From Microbotryum silenes-acaulis (Eukaryota > Basidiomycota > Microbotryomycetes > Microbotryales > Microbotryaceae), in the NCBI GenBank assembly GCA_003665825.1, contig QPFY01000019.1, positions 399,828 through 463,827 on the forward strand: 64,000 nt of DNA, read 5' to 3'. This document shows positions 22,882 to 34,198 of this stretch, one piece after another. The position numbers and the translations under genes were made by a program. Positions within the stretch are counted from its first letter, which is position 1. Every line of letters begins with the position of its first letter. A model generated the notes under the pieces. The model worked only from the letters and a program-made list of their open reading frames with translations. It ran no database searches and was not told the DNA's origin.

Positions 22882-25800
22882 CTACATAATTCCCATCCCT
22901 ATGGCCGCCCTATGCTTCTCTAGTGCCGGTCTCGGCAACGCCTTCGTAAACATGTCGGCGAGCATCTCGGCGGTTGGAAGATAGTTAACGACGATGTCAC
23001 CTTCTCGTACCCGTTCTCGAACGAAATGCTCGGTCAGGCGTAGGTGCTTAGTTCGATCGTGGAACACCGGATTCTTTGTGAGAGCTATCGCGCCTTGATT
23101 GTCGCCTTTCAGCTCGATCGGGCCACAAATCGTGACCCCCAATTCCGCGAGCAAATTCCGCAAGAACTGACACTCTCGAGACGCATGAGTAAGGCCGATG
23201 TATTCCGCTTCCGTTGATGACGTCGCCACTCGGCTCTGGATCCGAGAACTCCAAGAAATTGGCCCGTCAGCCAGCTTGAAGACATGCCCCATCGTAGATC
23301 GGGACGTGTTGATGCAGGAACCCCACGTATCCAACCAACGAATCACGTTTCGTCTTGTAGACAATGCCGAGTTCGAGAGTTCCCTTGATGTAGCGTAGAA
23401 TCTTCACAACTGCCGCCCAATGGTCACTGCCCGCCTTGTTCGTGAATCTTGCCAAATACGACACCGGGTATGCAAGATCGGGCCGAGTTGCAACGACGGC
23501 GTACATCAATGATCCAATGGCCGATCTGTACTGTGTCTGTAACGAGGGATCCGGAGTGTCGCAGGGTTTGAGCTGAAGACCCGGTTGCATTGGTAATACA
23601 CTTTTGTTAGCATCCGCCATGCCGAACCTTGCAAGTACATCAAGCAAATACTGTCGTTGCGACAACGCAATCCCATCCGCTTGACGAATGAGCTGGACGC
23701 CAAGGATGTACTCTGCATTGCCGAGACGTTTGACTCCGTACAATCGATCCAATTCGTCGAGCACGCGATCAATTTCGGATAAGTCGGGACCGACAAACAG
23801 CAAGTCGTCGACGTAAACCGCGATGTAATAATCGTCTTTGCCAAGTGTCCGACGATAGACACACTCTTCGCTCCGAAGACGATTGTAACCAAGCTTGACG
23901 AGGGTCTTATGGATCGTCTCGTTCCATACCCGGCCGGCCTGCTTGAGACCGTAAATCGAGCGTTGCAACTTGAGACAGACATCGTCGGGAAGTCGGACTC
24001 CCTCCGGTACGCGCATGTACAATTCCTCTTCAAGTTCGCCATGCAAATAGGCTTTGTCAATGTCCGCTTGGATGATATGGTAACCCCGGGCGACCGCCAA
24101 CGCGATGAGAGTACGAATTGAGACAAACTTCGCTGTCGGTGCGAACGTCTCTTTGAAGTCAATTCCCGGCCGTTGCGTGAAGCCTCGTGCAACAAGTCGA
24201 GCTTTGTACGAAGTCGGCCGACCATCCTTGTCCCGTTTCGTTCGGAAAACGAATTTGGACCCGAGAACCTTGGCGCCGGCGGGAAGCTCGTCTCGTTTCA
24301 TAATCGTAAGGACTGAGCAATCGTCACGCAATGACTCGAACTCATCGATTGTACCTTGCGCCCATTCGTGAGACTTGTGGTGTGCCATGGCTGCCTTCCA
24401 AGTCGTGGGATCACTAGTCGGCAAAACAAACGGACCGTCTTCCTCGTCGGAATCGGCGACGGCTACGAAGGCCTCCGGTTCGAAACGCTCAGGTGCCCTA
24501 CGATCCCGCTTTCCGACCGGTGCTGCCCAAGCAGGTCCAGGGGCGTCAAAACGCAACTCCTTTGGTACATCTTCCACAATTGGTGCGTGTTGCTCGGCGG
24601 GGTCAACGTCGTCAACCGGGTTTTCCTCCCGGGCTTCTACCTCGACCTCCGGGGCCTGGTTCGCAGCGATCGGCTGTTGCGCAGCTTCATGTCGATCCGT
24701 CGCAACTGGTCGAGGTACGACTACTTCGATCGCCTCAGTCCTCGGTGCTGGCGCGCCTTCACGGGCCGGGAACTTGTCCTCGAAGAACGTCACGCTTCGC
24801 GATAACGTTAACCGCCCCCTCACCGGGTCCCATAGTCGGTAGGCTTTGGATTCTAGGTCGTATCCGAGGAAGATCATCGGAAGGCCCCGTGGCTGGAGTT
24901 TCTTACGTTGTTCGGTATTCGCCGTGTGCCAAGCTCGACATCCGAAGACCCGCAAGTGATGAACGTGCGCAGGTTTCCCGGTCCATTCCCGAAATGGCAC
25001 CTTGCCACCAAGAGCAGAATGTGGGGAACGATTCTTCACATACACGTATGTAGCCACGGCTTCGGCCCAAAACACCGTGGGCAGACCGGATTCATACAGC
25101 ATCGTTCGAGCTGCTTCCGAAATCGAGCGGTTGGCCCTTTCGGCGACACCGTTTTGCTCGGGCGTGCTGGGGATCGTGAGTTGTCGCGACAAACCCGTGT
25201 CGTCCAACCATCGCTTGAACTCCGTCGAAAGAAACTCGCCACCGCGGTCCGAACGGACAACTTTCAAAGTGTGCCCTGACGACAGCTCGACCCGTAGTTT
25301 CCACGTTTTGAACCTTTCAAAGGAGTCCGACTTCCGCGGCATCGTCAACACCCACATGTACCGCGTACAATCGTCAACGATAACTAGCGCGTAGCAATGA
25401 TTTGCAAGTGACAGCTCGCCGTCGAAGGACAAGAGATCGATGTGGACGAGATCGAGGGGTTTTTCGGCTAGCGATTCGGAGTTTGGGAACGGCTTGTGCG
25501 TAGCTTTGCCGGCCAGACATGATTCGCATTTCAAGTCACTGCGAGACTTCATGTTCAAACCTATCACAGCGTCAGACTTGGACAGCTGGTGAAGGGAACG
25601 GCAGTGTAGATGAGCGAAACGTCCGTGCCAGATGTGGAGAGGCACTGCCGTCAGAGCTGTGGCTGACGCACATTCATGGGGTGAACTCCGAGCTTGAACC
25701 AACTTGAGGTCCAGACGGTACAACCCCGAATTGAGCTTCTGTCCCGTGAGTAGGATGTCGTCATTTCCGGCCACCGTGAATCGCCCGTTTTGAATGGTGA

Positions 25801-26941
25801 TCTTGCGACTATCACGATCGGCTCGATGCCCGGCGAAGAGATTGGCGGGGGCGCTAGGGACGAAGATGCTGTTGACCAAGTTGTACCTCTTGCCGTGCTT
25901 GTCTTCGACGCAGGCCGTGCCTACTCCCATAATGGTCTTTCCGTCACCATTGATGCCCTTTAACGAAGACGGAGCTGTCGCCTTCAGGTCGGCGAACGCG
26001 GCAGGATTATTGATGACGTGATGAGTCGCTGCCGTGTCGTAGAGGATCATTTCTCGAGAGTGTCCTTTTGGTAATTGCGTGAAAAACGCGCCAACGGAAT
26101 CGGTCCCCAGAATGTCTTCAACCGAAGGGAGCGCCAAATTTGCCATCGGTTCCTCGCCTTTGGTCGTCTTGCGTCGTGGAAACTTTATCTTCTTCGGCTT
26201 GGAACAGTTTTTGAAGTGGGTGTCTTCACCGCAGTTCCAGCAGGGGCCGGGTGGCTTCGGTTGGGCACCAGTCGTGGCCAACAACGCCGTCGCAGCGTTC
26301 CCAGTATCTTGACTCAAGTTTGCTGGAGCTCGACCTGCTGCGATCACTGTGTCGACAGTTGGTATCGCATCGACGTCTTTGGAGTCGAACTGATCCAGAT
26401 ACGACGGTCGTCGAGCGCCCACAATCGCAATGAGGTGGCATGCAACCACTTGGTCGAAGGTCAACTTGTGAGCCCGTAGGTCAGTTGTGAGGCGAGTGAT
26501 GGATCCGGCCCAAGGAAGATAATCGTCTTCCTGTGCTGGTGGCGGTCCGACCGAGAATAACTTTCCAATTTGCGTGATAACGCCGCGAAGGGAAGACCGA
26601 CCCAGGTGCTTTCGAAGGTATTCCACCGTCTGCTCCGGCCTCAGGTCGTAGCAGCTGACCAGGAGATGCGCCACACTTTCTGAACAGGTTTGATGCATTG
26701 CCCTGTGCACCGCATCATGAGCTCGATCGAGTTCATCGTCGTCCTTGCATTTGGCGGATGGGTACTGCTTGGGAAAGGAGAGCTGCCACTGACGCCTGTC
26801 GACGGTGAAGCGAACGTGATCGAGCCATACGTCGATGTTGTTGTTCTTCAAAATCGCAAATGCCGGGAAACGCGAAGTTTGCGAGTGTGTTGGAGGGTCT
26901 GCGTCGACGGACTTGTCGATGGTTGACTGTTCGCCAGTCAT
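22882..26941 (-). pseudogene. Copia gag-pol polyprotein, frameshifted in RNase H
   Basis: The frame opens at ATG 26941 and stays open to about 23315. Visible parts with rough residue numbers: gag zinc knuckle CWNCGEDTHFKNC at ~235 (one residue short between His and the last Cys); protease DTAATHH at ~300; integrase HHCC finger ~430-480, then acidic residues in VHIDLLSF, SDRGGEF and EQNGVAERANR; reverse transcriptase ~890-1080 with YVDDLLF at ~1040; then the start of RNase H. After LVGY the reading frame changes and the rest of RNase H (INTSRSTMGHVFK, SSTEAEYI, KGDNQGA, DRTKHL) continues in another frame to 22882. The block that normally carries the first catalytic Asp of RNase H is missing at the break. 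Protein ends before the polypurine tract. Confidence 0.9.
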
Positions 26942-26995
26942 GGTGGAGCGTTCGGGTGAACCGTTGCGACGTGGCAGCAGCTGTGCGAAGTCGTT

Positions 26996-27007
26996 GGGCT
27001 TATAACC
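26996..27007 (-). other. Primer-binding site resembling half-tRNA(iMet)
   Basis: Directly after the 5' LTR the minus strand reads GGTTATAAGCCC. This differs at one base from GGTTATGAGCCC, the complement of the conserved initiator-tRNA anticodon arm, as used by copia-type elements that prime from a half tRNA. Confidence 0.65.
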
Positions 27008-27142
27008 TCTAGAATCTCGGCGTCTGATTCGAGGTGGTTCAATACGTTAGAACGCTCGAATCAGAAGGAAGCTAAGAGAAAGCCCGCGCGCGCTCGCGCT
27101 CATGTAGCCTACAGAGTGTACTCCTCACGTGTCAACTCGACA
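27008..27142 (-). repeat. 5' LTR of the copia element (135 bp)
   Basis: Same sequence as 22728-22862. It is followed on the plus strand by CTTTA (27143-27147), the second copy of the target-site duplication. Confidence 0.93.
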
Positions 27143-27147
27143 CTTTA

Positions 27148-27838
27148 GGCCATGGGTAAGTGGCCACTGAGGCAGTGCACGGCCCACGTCCGAGTCATCG
27201 GCCAAGGGCCCAAGTCACGAGGAACACCACAGTCTCCGCCGCAATGGCTTGGTTCTGGTGCTGAATGCGCACAGAGGAGACTCCGCAGTGCATCGGAAAT
27301 CCAAGACGGTAGGCAGCTGAGGTGTCACGCCCCGTTTAGGAGGTCAAGTCCTGCGCCTCTGCTTCCCTGCATCTGAGAAGAGTTCGTCGACTTCTATTCG
27401 AGCTCGGCGTGAGCCCGGATCCGATGCGCTCTGGCGAGTTATTCCGAGTGACGTTTGCTGTCGGCGATTAGAGATCCGTATTCACTGCTGACAATGTGAT
27501 CGGCGAGACAAGACTCGGATCCGCGGTTGGCGCGCGCCTCGCAGTCTAAACGTCAATGGCGGAGTCCGGACCCCGGCCCCCGGCACGTTGCGATCTGCAA
27601 AACTCGATCCACTCGGCACGACGGCGAAGGCAGCGGGGTTCAGGGTGAGACTTACAAAGGGTTTATGCTTCGACATGGCAAGAGCTTAGGCCGCGGCGCA
27701 GGACTCGGGACTCGGGAGCCAGAACCGTAGTCCCGTTGAAGTCGGGATTGTAAAATTGACTAACCTCGTCAAGTTGGCCTTCAATTCTCTCTTCTCCTTT
27801 CCGTTCCTCTTCCTCCCTCGTTAAACTTCCGGCAAAGA
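27148..27838. other. Intergenic region between the retrotransposon and the protease gene
   Basis: About 690 bases. Short open frames exist on both strands, but none has a splice partner or a recognisable product. It should include the protease promoter; no specific element is convincing. The copia element landed at its left edge. Confidence 0.45.
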
Positions 27839-30800
27839 ATGGTTTTTGGCTCGGTCTCGGTAGTTGGTTCTGTGTTGAGCCTCGCCCAGCTAGCGGCGAC
27901 GCTCTCGGTCTCAAAGAACAACTTCGGCAACTCGAGCACGGAGCAACCGGGGCCGATCGCGGCACCGAAGTACAACATCGCTTTCCGCGGCGTTACGGAC
28001 AAGAATGGCTTCATCGTCCCTGAAAAGTTGATGGTAAGTCACCAAGTATTTTCATGCCTCTAGGCTTCACCGTCCGCGACTTTTTTCGTGGGCCTTGAAT
28101 ACTCGGAAACATCATCGTCGTGTTAGTAGCTAGCTGTCTCGTCGGCGGTTGATCGATCTCGCACGCACGCGTCTCGACGTGACTTGGCTGCCGGCGTCGG
28201 CTTAGCTTCGGGAAGCTTCCGGTGGTCTCGACTTCAAGTTTGCTCTCCGCTGGTCTCAGTTCAGTGAACACACTTGATTGTGAGAGCTGACCCCGCCGCG
28301 CACTCGCATCACCATCTCGACGATGATGATCAACAACAGGAGGATTTGGATCGGCTCAACAAGAGGTTCAACCACACGATCGTCGACATTGAGGCACTCC
28401 ACCCTCTCGCCGCTTCGACGGCAGCCCCTATTCCTGATGGCCCGCACCGCTTTGTCAGGCGTGCACCGGCCGTGACGACGACGTCGGCCACACCTCTGCC
28501 AACGTCCAAGGGCAAGAAGTGGTGAGTGGGGTGCCGTGCATGGTGGCTCAATTGGATGCGAAAGTTCTTGCTGACAGACTGACCACTTTCTTCACCTCCG
28601 CGCTTGCGTTTGGCTTTCGGCCGTAGCTCGCCCGGCTTCTTGAACCAGACTGCGTGCGTCAAAGTCTGCCCCGACAAGTTGCTCGCCGATACAAAAGCAG
28701 CAAACTGCGTCCCATGCCCTGCCCAGGCGACGTGCAAGCAAGGCCTCGTCACCACCTGCCAGTTCGTCGTCTACTCCACTGCTCTCATCCCTCTTTCAGC
28801 TACCGAACATGACGTACTGACTCGGCATAGAACCTACTGCTGTGTTGTGAACCAACAGGAGTGGGTGGTTGATCAACCCGACTAAGACCGCTTGCATCGC
28901 GTGCCCGATCCACGCAGTCTGTCGGAACGGCGTCGTCTCGAGCTGCGAGTGAGTTCTACGAGTGGCGTACTGCGGAGTTTTGGTACCTTTCATCCCCGAC
29001 TCTCTCTCTGACACCTGTGCATATTTCCGTGTAGCACCGGCCTCCTGATCAATGCCCAACAAACGGCATGTGGCGCTTGCCCTCGCCGAACGATCTGCAC
29101 AGGCGGCAAGATCACGTCTTGCCAGTTGAGTTCATCTGTGCATGTGCTCCGTTGCCGCCTTGTGCCCACGAGCTGACACTCGCTGCATCTTCTTACATTC
29201 TTGATATCGTACAGAGCAGGACTCTTGCTTGATGCTGCCAAAGCCTGTGTCGCCTGCCCCGCTAACGGTGTCTGCTCCAACGGTGCTCTCGCGTCGTGCA
29301 GGTCAGTTTTTGCTCGTGTGTTCTGCCACGGTCCACGACCGTTTCAACTGACGGCACTCTGCAACCATCTCCTTCAACTCCCACCTCTGCTCAGCGCGGG
29401 CTTTGTCTTGAATGGTGCCAAGACGGGTTGCAAAGCCGTCCCGGTCGTCACAACCAAATCTACGACTTCGTCAACCACATCGTCAGCCACTCGCACTTCG
29501 ACCGCGTCGTCAGCCACCACCTCGGCCGCTGTACCCACGTCAAAGTCGACCACATCTTCCACAATCTCTGCCACAGTTCGGACTTCGTCGTCCTCAGCTA
29601 CTAAGTTGACATCGAGTTCGACAACACCGTCCTCGACCACCTCACCCGCGGTGACGACTCCCTCTACGACGCCGAGCACCACTTCGGCCTCTTCAACGAC
29701 CAAGAGCTCGTCTACCCCCTCGACTACTTCCTCAACGACCAGCTCGTCGATCTCGCCCTCGATCACGACATCATCTCGTACGACGTCATCCAGCTCCACC
29801 GCGGCCACCACGTCCAGCAGCTCCAGTTCGACCCCATCGGCTTCTCCTAGCGCCGGCTCGTGCCCCAAGAACACCTGGTCGTACTACGTCGACTGGTACC
29901 TTAAAGGCGGCTCTTACCATGGTCCCGGCTACGTGAACGCCAAATGTGTCGAGATCGCAGCGGGCAGTCAAGGGTCTTCTGATCCAGTCAACGCCGTCTC
30001 CTACACCGATGGCTACTGTGTTGTGCGACAAAGCAGCTCCCTCGGTCCGTCCGACTTGGGATCAGGTAACCCCGGCTGGGAGTCGTTCGTGGTAGGGTGC
30101 TGCCCGGACAACGGCCTAAAGGGAGCGCCCACGAAGGCGACCAAGGTTTGCCGCAACATCCTTGTGACAAGCTCATCCATCTCTGAGGCGGACGGGTCGA
30201 CCTTCCTTGGGCGTGCCTACAAGGCGCCTAGCACTCCCCCCGTCGCCGGAACTGCCTCTATTCCTCTTCAGTACCCGGATCACACCACGAGCTTGACCAC
30301 TGGCGGCTTCATGTTCCTTTCGAAGGCGTCGGCCGGCACCCCACCTCAGGAGTTCACAATTCTGTGGGATACCGGATCGCCACTCTTCTGGGTCGACGGG
30401 ACGACCTGCGTTGATGGCACGTGCAATGGTAAGCGGAAATACGACAACACGTCTTCGTCGACGTACGAGGACATCGGTGGAACTGCCAGTAGGATCACGT
30501 ACGGCGATGGGACCTGGGCTTCGGTGACTCCTTTCCGCGACACGGTCACCGTCGGTGGCGTGAGTGCCACTGATTTTTACATGGCTCAAGCAGATGTGAG
30601 TTTCGAGTAGGGCCGATTGCCCTTTTCATTCAAGTCATAATTGCGCGAGTTCAGCCTTACTCATGCCCTGGCCTGTGGCGGTCACGTGCAGACCCAATCG
30701 CCCGGATGGAGCCGAGGCGCAACCGACGGACTGTTTGGAATGTCTTTCAATGGTCCGAACTCGGGGCACAAGTATGAGGCAACGGTGATCCAACAGGTCC

Positions 30801-31583
30801 GTTTCGTGCGACGCCCAGTCCCGTCTCTTTTTTCTCGATAGCCGAGCTGATACTGTCCCGCTTGCCTGCTGCGCTTGTTTTTGGACACCCCAAACAGCTC
30901 AAGGCTCAAGGTGTCGTCAACGCGGGACAGTTCTCGATGAAGTATGCGTACGATTCAAGCGCCGAGCTGCTCTTGGGTGGTCTCAATCCTGACCTCTACG
31001 TGGCTGGTACGACCGAATGGACGAGTGTGGTATGTCTAGTCGATTGTCGATCGAGGCCCGGTCTTGTATGCGCTCGTATCCCCTTGGGCTTATGTTTCTC
31101 TTTGTTGCGTCGTTCTTACTCCTACGCATCCGATAGACCAACAAGCGCAGCCTCTTCTGGGGAGTCCAAACGACGATGCAAGTCAATGGCGTCACCATCG
31201 GCGGCAACAACGCTGACGCCATCGTCGACAGTGGTACCGTTTATATGGTCATGGTTGACGCCGTGGCCGCTGCGGCCTTCGCTTCGATCCCCGGCTGGGG
31301 TTACTACCAGAACAGCACGGCGTCCAAGATGTACACCTATCCTTGTGCAACCCCTCCCGTGTTCACTTTCTCGTTCCCGGGCGGATCGACGGCGTGGACC
31401 ATCTCCGAGGACACCCTCAACTTGGGCCAAGTCGACGACACGAACTGTTTGGCCAGCGTGATGGGTGGCGCCGATGCAGCGGCCGGAGGTGCGGGCCACA
31501 TCTTGGGCGACGCTTTTATGCAGAACGTTTACACGACCTTCGATTCCGACAATGCGCGTGTTGGCTTTTCCCAGTTGAGCTAG
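27839..31583 (+). CDS. Secreted aspartic protease (A1 family) with N-terminal Cys-rich repeats and Ser/Thr linker
   Basis: Residues 1-25 (MVFGSVSVVGSVLSLAQLAA onward) look like a signal peptide. Exons: 27839-28033, ~28285-28521, 28627-28761, 28859-28948, 29035-29124, 29215-29301, 29395-30595, 30692-30796, 30898-31029, 31137-31583. The junction between the first two exons is unresolved: the phases do not match with the best sites, so a small exon may be missing. Exons 3-7 encode tandem units of a C..C-P..C..G..C pattern, almost one per exon, followed by about 130 residues rich in Ser/Thr, likely O-glycosylated. The catalytic domain then carries WDTGSPLFWVD and VDSGTVYMVMVDA, the two active-site Asp motifs of pepsin-like enzymes, and ends GFSQLS. 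Extracellular or wall-associated proteolysis is expected from the family; the substrate is unknown. The 3' third is duplicated, broken, at 38421-39170. Confidence 0.85.
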
Positions 31584-32209
31584 ATACAGGCTAGAGTGTG
31601 TCAAGAGTGGCCCGGGGCGCGGTCCAGTGTTCTTTCGTACTTTCTTATGCTGCGCCGAGGGGCTTGGAGTCGTTTTGTCATTTGGGGCTTTATTCAGTGT
31701 GTAGCTCTCTGATATTTGTCTAGAGTTACGATACAAGAGGTTAGGGTGGGTGTGAATACAGGGTGGATTTCTAGAGCGCCAAAACGCCTTTGGTCGAGGG
31801 GATGTCGTCGGAGCCATCGGTTTGAATTGCTTCTCGGATCGCCAAGGCTAAGCTTTGAAGGCGGATTCAGCTCTGTGCTTGTTTAGATTGAGGTGTCTGT
31901 CAGCATGCTGCCCATGTGTTTTGCGCAGAGACAGTGGTTATGGAAAGGTGGAGGCGAGCCAACGTCGGGAGGAACTAGCCTTGCACCTGTCCTGTCGAAC
32001 TCAACTTGTGGTGATCGTTCTCGCCTCTGATTACATCCACGTGAAGCGTCACCCCTGCACTTTGGGCAAACGACTGGAAGACGTGCGGAATCATCTCGCA
32101 CGACAGGTCCCCGATCTTTTTCCGCTTGAGTTGAAGGTCGCCGCAGAAGTAAGGCCGCGACGAGATGTCGAGCACGGCTCGAGAGAGGGCCTGTCGGTCG
32201 GCAAAGTTA
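30991..32209. repeat. Left copy of the protease/HIS3 segmental duplication
   Basis: This tract matches 38421-39796 from the GACCTCTACG end of protease exon 9, through the 3' UTRs of both genes, to just past the exon 3 boundary of HIS3. Divergence is moderate, with scattered substitutions and small indels, plus one 152-base insertion in the right copy. Here the protease is complete and HIS3 is only a tail fragment. Confidence 0.9.
31771..32209 (-). pseudogene. HIS3: HIS3 3' fragment (exons 3-4 only), broken
   Basis: On the minus strand the fragment keeps an exon 3 like that of the intact gene ([33 protein letters not shown]) and part of exon 4. The first two exons, with the start codon and the WIDDHHT metal-binding motif, are absent. 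In exon 4 a short deletion after the conserved FKA brings TAG in frame. The fragment lies tail-to-tail with the intact protease. It cannot make an active enzyme. Confidence 0.9.
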
Positions 32210-32470
32210 GAGAGACGATATCAAAGCCGATCTCGATCAGGTCCACGCGGCTCGTGCCCGTGTACGACTGCGCAAGAGCATGAATAAACGATCCTTTCTG
32301 TGAGCTGGGTTACAGGGGGCTAGGAGGGGAGCAGCATGGTAGAGCGCGTGACACACCATCATAGACCAGTGCGCGTTCGACAAGCTGGCATTGATTATGA
32401 ACCCGCGATCTTGAACTACGGTGATCGATTTCGACGGGAGGCGCGAGCTGGAGAGCGGCGAGATCATAGG
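32210..32470. other. Sequence between the HIS3 fragment and the inverted repeat
   Basis: About 260 bases with an open minus-strand frame that continues through the right arm of the inverted repeat (PHPVRLRGVQFVDTGGDE), but with no start, splice partner or known motif. Possibly a fragment of a lost gene. Confidence 0.3.
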
Positions 32471-32616
32471 ACTTCAATTCGTCGATACAGGAGGGGACGA
32501 GAAAATGCGAGTCACAGGCGTCAACGGGTCGGATAAAAGATCGGATTGCAACTCCCGACCCGTTGACGCCTTTAACTCGCATTTTCTCGTCCCCTCCTGT
32601 ATCGACGAATTGAACT
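32471..32616. repeat. Inverted repeat, 62-bp arms with a 22-bp spacer
   Basis: Left arm 32471-32532, right arm 32555-32616. The arms are complementary except for about four positions near the middle. Each arm encodes QFVDTGGDEKMRV in its own outward frame, so this looks like an inverted duplication of a gene fragment rather than a transposon end. Confidence 0.9.
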
Positions 32617-32819
32617 CCACGGAGACGGACGGGGTGAGGATCCTTGGCTTGAGCTAGCGGTAGTTGGCCTGCCAGTAGCCCCAAAGAACGAGCACCGGTG
32701 TCGTCGGCCGACGTCTTCTGAGCTTTTTGGACCCGCGCGGAGGGATCATAGTCACAGTCCGAGTCCGGCTCGGAGCGAGGTCGAGGCCGATTCGGAGGTT
32801 GGGACCGGGCACCGAGCAG

Positions 32820-34190
32820 TTAATCGACGACGGCTTCGTCCGGCTTGAGGACTTCGTTCACGGCTGTGAAAGCCAGGGCGATGAAGGACACGATGAGTGA
32901 CCGTCGTGGAAGATCGGTGCCAAGTGTTTCGGCAGCTTCTGGGCTCAAGGTAGTCGGAGAGGGCTCGACCCATCGGGCCAGCTCTTGTAGAATCAAGCTG
33001 CAACTTGCCTTGGGGGAAGTTGCCGGCAAGTAAGCCGTCGCAGCCGACATTGAGGCCGACGAGGCTGAGGTTGACGCTACGGGATCCCTTGCCGTTGCAG
33101 CATGCGTTGACTGGTGCTGGACTGTGGGTGAGCGACGAATGGCCAAATTAAGGCCGCATGATCGCATGCATCAGTGGGGCCCGGAAGGTTTCGACAGGTG
33201 TTGGTGAGTTCAAAGATGCGGCGTACCCGAATTCACCGATTTGGAAGAACGGAATCGACACCAACAAAAAGAATCGACTATCGCTGGAGACGCATTGAAT
33301 GATGGCCTTCACGGGCATGTGAAATGACAAATGAGTAAACACAGAGCGCCAATATTCGAAGCCGGATCGCGAAAGGGTATGTCCAAGCCTGCAAGATGCA
33401 TGCCTCACCTTGGTCGCCACAGCATCTGCACCCTCCGACGTTTCTTCCTTTAAATCCTGAAGCGGCATAGGGGCCCTGTGGTTGAGTATGGGAAAATGCG
33501 AGAGGGCGCCCTCCTGGCGTACCTTGGCCAAGCTATGATGTACGTCGTCCCGCTTGTATTCGATCGAGATACCTAAAACGATGTTGCCAGCCCCACGTTG
33601 AACGTGGAGGACAGCATCGCCCTGCGTGCGGAGAGCACTTTCAGGGTTGACCAACCGAACCGAGTACCGGGGTCTCGTCGCGGGGTAAATGTGGAAGCGG
33701 AAGAAGTTCCGACGGTCTCGGTGATCGCCGCATGATGATTGAGCAACGCCGCCGTTGCAGATCGTAGACCGCCAAAGAAGAGGTCTTCGAACGAAAGTCT
33801 GACGTCGTCCTTGCTCTTCCGAGCCATCTCGCTGCAAGGAGCATTGCTGATGGCGTCCAGATTCTCGGGGAACAGCTCCAGCAATGATGGGGGTTGCTCA
33901 AGTACGTCGAAGAAAGAGCTGAGAACCCTGAAGCCAGGTGACGCGGGTGTGCCCCATTTCAATCCTCCCAGCCGTGCGACGCAATCGTAGGCGGTCGTCC
34001 CAGCATCGGCTTAACGCGCGAAGCAGTTGAGTGACACGCTCTACCTTGATCCGGTGGCGGGAGTCTGGAGAAACCAGCTGGATGGAGCACAAGTAGCGAG
34101 GATTCGGGTGAGCGTTGGTGGCCGAGAGTCGGTGGAAACCATTGGCGTCGCTTCGTTGGAGGAAGCCATACAGAGCGAGACGCTGGAGGT
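32820..34190 (-). pseudogene. Decayed protein gene of unknown family with an ExK motif
   Basis: Long coding-like stretches follow one another on the minus strand in different frames. From 34190: SLYGFLQRSDANGFHRLSAT to about 34010; GGLKWGTPASPGFRVLSSFF to about 33720; IYPATRPRYSVRLVNPESAL and VLGISIEYKRDD to about 33160; then CGLNLAIRRSPTVQH to 32820. The changes of frame near 34010, 33720 and 33160 have no clear GT-AG pair, so frameshifts are more likely than introns. GDAVLHV followed by GISIEYKRDD has the D..ExK spacing of PD-(D/E)XK nuclease folds, but this is weak. The 5' end is cut where subtelomeric repeat sequence starts (34199). An intact gene with unusual introns remains possible. 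Confidence 0.45.
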
Positions 34191-34198
34191 AGAATTAC

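Larger units (their letters stand above)
22728..27142 (-). mobile_element. Full-length Ty1/copia LTR retrotransposon, structurally complete but coding-defective
   Basis: A 4415-bp element lies on the minus strand between two 135-bp LTRs that I read as identical. CTTTA flanks both ends (22723-22727 and 27143-27147), a 5-bp target-site duplication. A primer-binding site follows the 5' LTR and a polypurine tract precedes the 3' LTR. Domain order is gag, protease, integrase, reverse transcriptase, RNase H, which defines the copia (Pseudoviridae-type) group. Identical LTRs mean a recent insertion; the RNase H lesion means this copy is not autonomous as read. Confidence 0.95.

Noticed and set aside
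29374..29874. Minus-strand Val/Glu/Asp-rich open frame of 166 codons
   Set aside because: It mirrors the Ser/Thr-rich linker of the aspartic protease; codons of the type TCG/ACC read as CGA/GGT or, shifted, Val/Asp/Glu.
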